Origin: Rathayibacter iranicus NCPPB 2253 = VKM Ac-1602
Lineage (GTDB): Bacteria > Actinomycetota > Actinomycetes > Actinomycetales > Microbacteriaceae
Direction: 5' to 3'
NCBI RefSeq assembly: GCF_003149025.1
Contig: NZ_QGDV01000004.1
Span: 62,001 to 126,000, forward strand
Length of the DNA stretch: 64,000 nt
Numbering within the stretch: position 1 is the first letter of the stretch; each line of letters begins with the position of its first letter. A program made the position numbers and the translations under genes. This document shows, piece after piece, positions 56,759-64,000 of the stretch. The notes under the pieces are model-generated. The model was not told the origin of the DNA, ran no database searches, and worked only from the letters and a program-made list of their open reading frames with translations.

Positions 56759-57757
56759 ATGACCCCAGTCCGACCGGTCGTCGAACTCGACGAGACGACG
56801 CACGCAACTCACCCCGACAAGACACGGGACGCGCTGCGCGCGGCGCAGCTGTACTACATGCAAGACCTGACGATGGACGCCATCGCGCACGAGCTGCACA
56901 CGTCCCGCTCCTCCGTCTCGCGCTTGCTGTCGCACGCCCGCGCGACCGGACTGGTGGACATTCAGATCCGCTCCCCCCTCGACCGAGCGAGCGCGCTTTC
57001 TGCCGAGGTACGCACTCACTTCGACATCACGGCACACATCGTGCCGGTGCCCGACCACACCAGCGAGATTGACCGGCTGGAGCGGGTGGCCCTCTCGGCG
57101 GCGCGCATCCTGGGGCAGTTCATCGACTCCAACATGATTGTCGGCATCGCCTGGGGATCGACGATGAGCGCGATCAGTCGCCACCTCATCGCCAAGGAGA
57201 CCCATAACACTCAGATCGTGCAGCTCAACGGGGCGGGAAACACCGAGACCACGGGCATCAACTACTCCAGCGAGATCCTCCGCCGCTTTGGCGACGCATA
57301 CGCGGCGAAGGTGCAGCAGTTTCCCGTGCCGGCGTTCTTCGATGACCCGATAACGAAGCAGGCGGTGTGGCGGGAGCGGTCCACGCGGCGGGTCCTCGAG
57401 CTGCAGCAGCGGATGGACGTGGCGCTGTTCGGGCTCGGGTCGCCGTTTGCAGCGGTGCCCTCGAAGGTGTACATCGGCGGCTACCTGGAGCCGACCGACT
57501 TCACCTCGCTCAGTGCCTCGGGAGTCGTCGGTGATGTCGCGACGGTCTTTTATCGGTCCGACGGAAGCTGGGACGACATCCCGATGAACGAACGTGCAAG
57601 CGGTCCGGATCTCTCCACCGTGGGTCGAGCGTCGCGCCGAATCTGCGTCGTCTCGGGCGCTTCGAAGCTGCCCGGCCTGCGCGGCGCACTCGCCGCCGGC
57701 CTGATCACTGACCTCATCCTCGATGAGGGCACGGCCCGCGCCCTCATCTCGGGCTAA
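56759..57757 (+). CDS. SorC/DeoR-type transcriptional regulator, probable glycerol regulator
   Basis: 332 residues from the ATG after AAGGAG. N-terminal HTH (about 25-65: LTMDAIAHELHTSRSSVSRL) and a SorC-family effector domain (DNMIVGIAWGSTMSAISRHL-like region, VALFGLGSPFAAVPSK, GVVGDVATVFYRSDG). Such proteins bind sugar phosphates or polyols. Its divergence from glpD and the inverted repeat between them suggest it controls glycerol use; the effector (glycerol or glycerol-3-phosphate) is inferred. Confidence 0.85.
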   Translation: MTPVRPVVELDETTHATHPDKTRDALRAAQLYYMQDLTMDAIAHELHTSRSSVSRLLSHARATGLVDIQIRSPLDRASALSAEVRTHFDITAHIVPVPDHTSEIDRLERVALSAARILGQFIDSNMIVGIAWGSTMSAISRHLIAKETHNTQIVQLNGAGNTETTGINYSSEILRRFGDAYAAKVQQFPVPAFFDDPITKQAVWRERSTRRVLELQQRMDVALFGLGSPFAAVPSKVYIGGYLEPTDFTSLSASGVVGDVATVFYRSDGSWDDIPMNERASGPDLSTVGRASRRICVVSGASKLPGLRGALAAGLITDLILDEGTARALISG

Positions 57758-57791
57758 CGCTGCCCACTCCCTCCCTCCCCGCGAGATACGT

Positions 57792-57828
57792 CTTGGGTAC
57801 GCGACACTCCGGGCGGGGCGTACCCAAG
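57792..57828. terminator. Hairpin between convergent sorC-type and ramB-like genes
   Basis: CTTGGGTACGC (57792-57802) pairs with GCGTACCCAAG (57818-57828), 15-base loop. Flanking GATACGT/AAGCATC add imperfect pairing. Probably bidirectional. Confidence 0.7.
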
Positions 57829-57853
57829 AAGCATCTTGCGGGCGGGGAGCGGG

Positions 57854-59311
57854 TCAGGGTTCGCGGGCGTGGGCGTCGAGGAACTCGTAGACCTCGGCGT
57901 CGTCAATACCGGGGAAGGTGCCGGAGGGGAGCGGGGCCAGCACGTGCGCATGCAAGCGGGCGCTGGGCCAGGCGTTGCCGTCCCAGCGAGCGGCGAGTTC
58001 GGTGGGGGCGCGGCGACAGCAGGACTCGTCGGGGCAGCGCGAGAGTTCGCGGCGGTCGGTGTCCCGGCCGCGGAAGAAGCGTGCCTCGGCGAAGGGGACG
58101 CCCACGGTGATCGAGAATTCGTCCGTCGCTGTCGTGCCGGTCTGTGACGCCGACCAAAAGGTTCCGGCCGGCGTATCGACGTACTGGTAGTACTCCGTCG
58201 TGCGGTTGGTACGGCTGAACGCTGAGCGCGCCGACCAGTAGCGGCAGACCACCTGACCCTCGACCGCACCGGTCACGTCGGTCGGGAGCGGGAGCCCGTC
58301 GTTCTCGTAGGCCTTCTGAATCGAGCCGTCGCCGAGGACTCGCAGGAAGTGCATCCGGATGTCGAGGTGCGAGGTCAACAGGTTTGTGAAGCGCAACGCC
58401 GCGGCCTCATGAGTGACGCCGAAGCCGTCGCGGAAGTCCTCGACCGAGATGTCTCGGTCGCGCTTCGCCTCGTGAAGGAACGCCACGGCAGGCTCGAGCG
58501 GCATCAAGCAGGCGGCGGCGAAGTAGTTGATCTCGAGGCGCTGGCGGAGGAAGTCGGCGTAGGTGACTGGGCGTTCGTGACCGAGGAGGCGGTGTGCCAT
58601 GGCCTGCAGTGCGAGCGCGCGCAGGCCGTGCCCGCCGGGGATCGAGGCGGGTGGGAGGTAGATCCGCCCGTTGGCGAGATCGATCACCGAGCGTGCGGAG
58701 TACGGCAGATCGCCGACGTGAATGATCTCGAAGCCGAGGTGCCGCGCCATCTTCGAGACGGAGCTGTGCGTCAGCGCTCCCCCGCGGTGGCCGACGGTGC
58801 GCAGCATCTGACCGGCAACCTCCTCGATCTCGGGGACGTAGGAGTTGCGCTCGCGCAGCTCACGGCGCTGCGCCGTGTTCGCCCGACGCGCCTCCTCCGG
58901 CGTGGCGCTGGCCTCGCTGCGGCGGCGGGCAAGTTCGCGGTAAACGCCGAGGAACGCCGCCAAGACCGGCGTCGTCAGGCCCTTGTTGACCTTGAATTCG
59001 GGGAGGCCGAGCGAGCGGTAGAGCGACCCCTTCTGAACGCGGGCAAGTTCGATCTCTAGGGCGGCCCGGTCGCTGGGCGGCTCGTCCGAGAGCAGGGCGG
59101 CCAGCTCGACGCCGAGCGCCGCGGCAAGGCGCTGCAGGAGGGAGAGTCGCGGCTCGCGTCGGCCGGTCTCAATGAGCGAGAGCTGGCTCCCCGAGACGCC
59201 GACGCGTTCGGCTAGCTGGCCGAGCGTGAGTCCGCGGCGGGTGCGGAAGTGCCGCAGCCGTTGCCCGAGCAGCACGGCGTCGGAGCCCGGAGGAGTCGAG
59301 GGGTCGGTCAC
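57854..59311 (-). CDS. ramB: RamB-type regulator of acetate/central carbon genes (HTH + IrrE-like + DUF2083)
   Basis: 485 residues. N-terminal HTH-XRE (about 14-70: LRHFRTRRGLTLGQLAERVG), an ImmA/IrrE-like middle region (about 185-260: ALQAMAHRLLGHERP, with a degenerate HExxH reading MAHRLLGHE), and a C-terminal DUF2083 short-chain-fatty-acid regulator domain with CPDESCCRR. In Corynebacterium RamB represses acetate and glyoxylate genes. Here it is divergent from pck, which it may control. Confidence 0.85.
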   Translation of the reverse strand: MTDPSTPPGSDAVLLGQRLRHFRTRRGLTLGQLAERVGVSGSQLSLIETGRREPRLSLLQRLAAALGVELAALLSDEPPSDRAALEIELARVQKGSLYRSLGLPEFKVNKGLTTPVLAAFLGVYRELARRRSEASATPEEARRANTAQRRELRERNSYVPEIEEVAGQMLRTVGHRGGALTHSSVSKMARHLGFEIIHVGDLPYSARSVIDLANGRIYLPPASIPGGHGLRALALQAMAHRLLGHERPVTYADFLRQRLEINYFAAACLMPLEPAVAFLHEAKRDRDISVEDFRDGFGVTHEAAALRFTNLLTSHLDIRMHFLRVLGDGSIQKAYENDGLPLPTDVTGAVEGQVVCRYWSARSAFSRTNRTTEYYQYVDTPAGTFWSASQTGTTATDEFSITVGVPFAEARFFRGRDTDRRELSRCPDESCCRRAPTELAARWDGNAWPSARLHAHVLAPLPSGTFPGIDDAEVYEFLDAHAREP

Positions 59312-59492
59312 GGCAAACTCCTACGGTTAGTTGTGACGAAAGCGCAAAAAGGTCGATTCTTGATGGCTTTGATGCCGGGAATAGTACCTAATTCTCCGTC
59401 ATTCTGGCTTCAAGCACCACCGAGAGCCCCTCCCGGCTCCGGCTGGCGACTCCCCACCCTCGTCGACGACGACCACCGAAAGCGGAGCCAGC
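59312..59492. promoter_or_regulatory. Divergent control region of ramB-like gene and pck
   Basis: Contains an AT-richer stretch (59330-59400) with ACGAAAGCGCAAAAAGG and TTGATGGCTTTGATGCCGGG followed by AATAGTAC. TTGATG - 16 bases - TAGTAC is a weak promoter candidate for pck. The AAAGCGCAAAAA element is loosely like the A/T-TTTGCAAA-type sites of RamB, but the match is not convincing. Confidence 0.3.
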
Positions 59493-61379
59493 ATGAGCAT
59501 CTTCAGCAACACCGTCCGACTTGAGCCAAGCACCTTGACTGCGCCGACCGCTGTCCCCGCGCCCGTCGTGCCGCCCGCGCCCCTGGCCCTGCGCCGTTGG
59601 GTGCGCGAGAGCGCCGCGGTCCTCAAGCCCGATGCGATCGAGTGGAGCGATGGCTCTCCCGCCGAGTGGTACCGGCTCACTGAGCGACTCGTTGCCTCCG
59701 GCACGCTCCTCCCGCTGAACCCGGAGTGGCGGCCCGGCTCGTTCCTCGCCCGCACCGACCCCGACGATGTCGCCCGCGTCGAGGACCGCACCTTCATCTG
59801 CACGACCGACGAGGCCGACGCGGGGCCCACCAACAACTGGAGGGAGCCGTCGGCGATGAAGGCCGAGCTCGCCCCGCTCCTCGACGGGGCAATGCGCGGG
59901 CGGACGATGTACGTCGTCCCGTTCTCGATGGGCCCGGTCGGCGGCCCGCTCTCTCAGCTCGGAGTGCAGGTCACCGATTCGCCTTACGCGGTGCTCAACC
60001 TGCGGATCATGGCGCGGGTCGGCGCGGAGCCGCTCGCCGCCTTCACCGAGGACACTGCGTTCGTCCGCGGTGTGCACACGGTGGGCCTCCCCCTCCGCGA
60101 CGCCGACGGGGTCACCCGTGACGACGTCGCGTGGCCCTGCAACCCGGTGAAATACATCACGCAGTTTCCCGAGACGCGCGAGATCGTCTCGTACGGCTCC
60201 GGCTACGGCGGCAATGCGCTGCTGCCGAAGAAGTGCTTTGCGCTGCGGATCGCCTCGGCGATCGGACGCGAGGAAGGCTGGCTGGCAGAGCACATGCTTG
60301 TGATCCGCATCGTCTCACCGGAGGGGCGGCGCTACCACGTGGCGGCCGCGTTCCCGAGTGCGTGCGGCAAGACCAACCTCGCGATGATGCAGCCCGCGCT
60401 GCCCGGCTGGCGAGTCGAGACTCTGGGCGACGACATCACCTGGATGCGCCGTGGCGAGGACGGACGCCTCTGGGCAATGAACCCTGAGACCGGCTTTTTC
60501 GGCGTCGCACCCGGCACTGGCGAGAGTTCGAACCCGAACGCGGTACAGACGCTTTGGGGCAACACGATATTCACCAACGTGGCGCTTCGCGAAGACGGCG
60601 ACGTCTGGTGGGAGGGATTGACCGATGAGGTGCCCGAGCACCTCACCGATTGGCGTGGGCAGCCGTGGACGCCGGAGTCAGACACTCCCGCCGCACATCC
60701 CAACTCCCGCTTCACCGCGCCAGCGCAACAGTGCCCCTCGCTCTCGGAGGAGTGGGATGCCCCTGCAGGCGTACCGCTGGACGCAATAGTTTTTGGCGGC
60801 CGGCGCGCGAGCAACGTGCCGCTGGTAACGCAGGCCATCTCGTGGCAGCACGGAGTCTTCCTCGGGGCGACCGTCGCCTCCGAGAAGACAGCCGCCGCGG
60901 AGGGAACCGTCGGTGAGCTGCGCCGCGACCCCTTCGCGATGCTTCCCTTCTGCGGCTACAACATGGCCGACTACTTCGCACACTGGCTCGCACTCGGCGC
61001 CGAGCTGGGCGAGCATGCACCGGCGGTGTTCCAGGTGAACTGGTTCCGCAAGGACGCGGACGGCGACTTTCTCTGGCCGGGCTTCGGCGAGAACGTGCGG
61101 GTGCTGCAGTGGCTGGTTCGTCGCCTCGAGGGGCTGGCCGAGGCGCGGCGGAGCCCGCTCGGCGACCTCCCGCTCGCGATCAATACCCACGGGCTGAATC
61201 TGACCCCTGAGCAGAAGCAGGAGCTGTTTTCGGTCCCGGTCGAAGCCTGGCTCGAGGAGTGCACGCTGACCGAGCAGTTCTTCGCTCGCTTCGGCGACCG
61301 CCTCCCGCCCGAGCTGACTGACGAGCTGCGGGCGCTGCGCCTGCGATTGCTGGCCGAGAAGCTGCCGTTGACCGCGTGA
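59493..61379 (+). CDS. pckG: Phosphoenolpyruvate carboxykinase (GTP)
   Basis: 628 residues. Converts oxaloacetate to PEP in gluconeogenesis. GTP-type signatures: [25 protein letters not shown], the kinase loop [28 protein letters not shown] (metal and Asp), and [22 protein letters not shown]. Full length. Divergent from the ramB-like gene, consistent with growth on acetate, glycerol or amino acids. Confidence 0.96.
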   Translation: MSIFSNTVRLEPSTLTAPTAVPAPVVPPAPLALRRWVRESAAVLKPDAIEWSDGSPAEWYRLTERLVASGTLLPLNPEWRPGSFLARTDPDDVARVEDRTFICTTDEADAGPTNNWREPSAMKAELAPLLDGAMRGRTMYVVPFSMGPVGGPLSQLGVQVTDSPYAVLNLRIMARVGAEPLAAFTEDTAFVRGVHTVGLPLRDADGVTRDDVAWPCNPVKYITQFPETREIVSYGSGYGGNALLPKKCFALRIASAIGREEGWLAEHMLVIRIVSPEGRRYHVAAAFPSACGKTNLAMMQPALPGWRVETLGDDITWMRRGEDGRLWAMNPETGFFGVAPGTGESSNPNAVQTLWGNTIFTNVALREDGDVWWEGLTDEVPEHLTDWRGQPWTPESDTPAAHPNSRFTAPAQQCPSLSEEWDAPAGVPLDAIVFGGRRASNVPLVTQAISWQHGVFLGATVASEKTAAAEGTVGELRRDPFAMLPFCGYNMADYFAHWLALGAELGEHAPAVFQVNWFRKDADGDFLWPGFGENVRVLQWLVRRLEGLAEARRSPLGDLPLAINTHGLNLTPEQKQELFSVPVEAWLEECTLTEQFFARFGDRLPPELTDELRALRLRLLAEKLPLTA

Positions 61380-61441
61380 GCGGGGCGCCGGCTCTACTCC
61401 TCTCCTCGCTGACCGCCATTCCGCGCGGAAGTGGTGTTCGC

Positions 61442-61503
61442 AACCGAGGTCCAGACCGGCCAGGACGGCTTTTCACGGCCTCCACGGGCATCCTGACCTC
61501 GGT
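61442..61503 (+). terminator. Possible structured end of pckG
   Basis: AACCGAGGTC (61442-61451) pairs with GACCTCGGTT (61494-61503); the 42-base interior has a further CCAGGACGGC...TTTT...CGGCCT pairing. A weak terminator or an attenuator between pckG and aroQ. Confidence 0.4.
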
Positions 61504-61551
61504 TACGGACAGGATCCCGGTCGTGAGAAGCGCCGACGCTAGGGTCAAAGC

Positions 61552-61995
61552 GTGAAACTCCCGATCCTCGTCGTCAACGGACCGAACCTGAATCTGCTCG
61601 GCACCCGCGAGCCCGGGCTCTACGGTTCCGAGACTCTCGCCGATGCGGAGGCACTCGCCGCCGCGACTGCGCGGCGCCATGGCTTCGAGATCGAGACCTT
61701 CCAGAGCAGCTCGGAGGGCGCGATCGTCGACCGGCTGCACGCGGCACGCGGTGCGGTTACGGGCGTCGTCCTCAATGCAGGTGCGTACACCCACACGTCG
61801 GTCGCCATCCGCGATGCGATCCTCGCGACCGAGCTGGTGATGGTCGAGGTGCACGTGAGCAACGTGCACCGGCGCGAGCCATTCCGGCAGCACTCCTACC
61901 TCTCGGACATTGCGCTCGCCGTGATCGTCGGTGCCGGCATCGCGGGCTACGGCTACGCGGTCGACGTACTCGCGCGGGCCGCAGTCCCGCGCTGA
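61552..61995 (+). CDS. aroQ: 3-dehydroquinate dehydratase, type II
   Basis: 147 residues from GTG. Shikimate-pathway enzyme. Seen: [19 protein letters not shown] (with the catalytic Tyr), [33 protein letters not shown] (Asn and His), and [17 protein letters not shown]. Dodecameric type II family, normal length. Stands alone, not in an aro operon. Confidence 0.95.
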   Translation: MKLPILVVNGPNLNLLGTREPGLYGSETLADAEALAAATARRHGFEIETFQSSSEGAIVDRLHAARGAVTGVVLNAGAYTHTSVAIRDAILATELVMVEVHVSNVHRREPFRQHSYLSDIALAVIVGAGIAGYGYAVDVLARAAVPR

Positions 61996-62065
61996 GCCGC
62001 CTTCGCCGGCCCGGGTCTGGGGCTCCTTGACCGGCCTCGGCGCGGGCGAGCGCGCCTCGCGCCTC

Positions 62066-62905
<840 letters not shown>

Positions 62906-63000
62906 TCAGCGGGTTACACGGTAGTCACCGGGTTGCGTCGAACACCGGGTTGCGTCGAACACCGAAAGCCCAGACTAAGTCACGCGGCATGTGCGGCTCG

Positions 63001-63309
63001 TCAGCGTAGTCGCCCGCCGAAACGGGGGACGATCCGGATACCCGTGTCGGCGAGTTCGCGCCGCAACTCCAGGACGATCCGGTCCCCTTCTTCGCGCCAG
63101 GCACGTCGGACAGCGGGCGAATCGAAGCCGCCGTCCCACGGGCGCTGGCTTTCCCACACCTCGTACCAGGCCGTGATCCTGTCCTCAAGTTCTTGGCTCG
63201 CGCCGAGCTCGGTTGCTGTGGGGGTGATATTTTTCACTCCCGACGCCCAGAGACACCACGACGCGGTCACGTCGGGGAAGAACCGAACTTCCCGGAACTC
63301 ATCCTCCAT
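63001..63309 (-). CDS. Small cytosolic protein coupled to the secreted protein (unknown)
   Basis: 102 residues, not recognised. No signal peptide or membrane segment. N-terminal strand-like part with DEFREVRFFPDVTASWCLW, then a helical, charged part (RRAWREEGDRIVLELRREL) and RIVPRFGG. Its AAGGAGG ribosome site lies within the end of the secreted-protein gene and its ATG directly follows that gene's TAA, so the two are coupled. A cytosolic partner or immunity role is a guess from this arrangement. Confidence 0.6.
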   Translation of the reverse strand: MEDEFREVRFFPDVTASWCLWASGVKNITPTATELGASQELEDRITAWYEVWESQRPWDGGFDSPAVRRAWREEGDRIVLELRRELADTGIRIVPRFGGRLR

Positions 63310-63993
63310 TTAGCAAACCTCCTTAGCCTGGGGGAAACTCGTGATCAGGCGATCGCTGTCACTCGCCCACACCGCCCTCGCGCGGAAAGAATATACGGGC
63401 TCTCCGGAATTGACTCTGTAAAAAATTACCTCACTCACTGCACAACGTGTCTTATTTACCGTGTTCCCACCCCTGAACTCGGGATAGCGAATGGCCTGCC
63501 CCGCAGAGAAGGACATCAGATCATCCCAGGACTCCATCCTGTCGTTCTGAGGATCCCAGCCCGCCGCTCGCGCCGCGTCGAACTCATCCTGCCAGTTCCC
63601 CTCGTGCTCGCCGCGGATGTGCTTGTAGCCCCATCCGGTGTCCTTCCCTCCGGTGCCGCACTTCAACCTCACGTCCTGTGATGCGCCGTCCCACCAGTGC
63701 ACGTACTGCGCGAAGACGTCGTCCTCATGATTCAAACTGAAACAGCCGTACCACTGGTTCCAGTCGATCAGCTGCGGCCTCACGTCTCCGCCCTCTCCGG
63801 GAGACCGGTCGGGAAGCCCGAGAGTCGCAGCGGCAATGTCGGCAGGGTCAGCGGGAGTCAGAACGCCGTCGATCATGACTCCGATCCGCACCTCTGTATC
63901 CGTGTGTGCCTCGTCGGCGAGCGTGGCCGGAGCGAGAAGGCCACCTACCATCGCGATCGACGCGATGTGCGCCAAGAACTTCGAATGGAACAC
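63310..63993 (-). CDS. Secreted protein of unknown function
   Basis: 227 residues from the GTG at 63993; only seven bases precede it in the window, so an earlier start is possible. Residues 1-26 look like a Sec signal peptide (basic start, IASIAMVGGLLAPA, then ATLA before DEAH). The mature protein has four cysteines (CFSLN, LKCGTGG, TRCAV, terminal C), many Trp/Asp and repeated GW/WG (WNQWYGCF, DTGWGYKHIRGEHEGNW). No lipobox, anchor or known fold recognised. Likely disulphide-bonded and exported. Upstream gene of the pair with the 102-residue protein. Confidence 0.65.
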   Translation of the reverse strand: MFHSKFLAHIASIAMVGGLLAPATLADEAHTDTEVRIGVMIDGVLTPADPADIAAATLGLPDRSPGEGGDVRPQLIDWNQWYGCFSLNHEDDVFAQYVHWWDGASQDVRLKCGTGGKDTGWGYKHIRGEHEGNWQDEFDAARAAGWDPQNDRMESWDDLMSFSAGQAIRYPEFRGGNTVNKTRCAVSEVIFYRVNSGEPVYSFRARAVWASDSDRLITSFPQAKEVC

Positions 63994-64000
63994 GTGACTC

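Overview
The window is GC-rich DNA from an actinobacterium. Gene content and order suggest a member of the Microbacteriaceae (relatives of Rathayibacter, Clavibacter, Leifsonia). The run LCP protein - purE - purK - PH protein - birA / accD ... accE ... maf - accC / lpdA - punA - pmm, a RamB-type regulator beside GTP-dependent PEP carboxykinase, and sdhCDAB all fit that group. The family assignment is inference. No rRNA or tRNA gene, transposase, phage gene or CRISPR array was recognised.

Layout. 1-7000: the tail of a glycosyltransferase, then the most unusual region, on the minus strand. A full-length protein with an ESX/WXG-like N-terminus and a DUF1023 alpha/beta-hydrolase C-terminus is followed by five paralogous 207-residue lipoproteins. 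They alternate with shrinking in-frame fragments of the hydrolase C-terminus (126, 192, 196 and 14 codons, then a 25-codon stub). Every junction keeps the same start/stop overlap. I read this as a secreted lipase-like toxin with lipoprotein immunity proteins and an array of orphan toxin-tip/immunity modules. 7100-11600: LCP cell-wall ligase, purine synthesis (purE, purK), a PH-domain membrane protein and biotin ligase. 11700-23500: acyl-CoA carboxylase genes accD, accE and accC, interrupted by an MprF-like aminoacyl-lipid synthase, a two-component system with an extra degenerate kinase, a 23S/tRNA-type uridine methyltransferase and Maf. 23500-27600: LpdA-type flavoprotein, purine nucleoside phosphorylase, phosphomannomutase. 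27700-36900: one long minus-strand nucleoside uptake and salvage operon (BMP lipoprotein, ABC ATPase, two permeases, cdd, deoA, add), ending in an orphan PTS EIIA/EIIB pair. 37300-39700: MFS exporter and mannose-1-phosphate guanylyltransferase. 40200-43800: succinate dehydrogenase sdhCDAB with a strong terminator. 43900-45900: a DUF559 protein with a compensated frameshift and a YihY-type membrane protein. 46000-50100: the fructose PTS operon fruR-fruK-EIIA-EIIBBC. 50300-52300: exonuclease III and trpS. 52300-57800: glycerol catabolism (glpK, glpF, glpD) with a divergent SorC-family regulator. 57800-62900: ramB-like regulator, pck, aroQ and an aldo/keto reductase. 63000-64000: a small cytosolic protein coupled to a secreted protein, neither recognised.

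Together the housekeeping part describes nucleoside scavenging feeding central metabolism, fructose and glycerol use, the TCA-cycle/gluconeogenesis node (sdh, pck, ramB) and malonyl/methylmalonyl-CoA supply for lipids. The accessory signal is concentrated at the left end (hydrolase/lipoprotein array), with a possible second secreted-protein/partner pair at the right edge.
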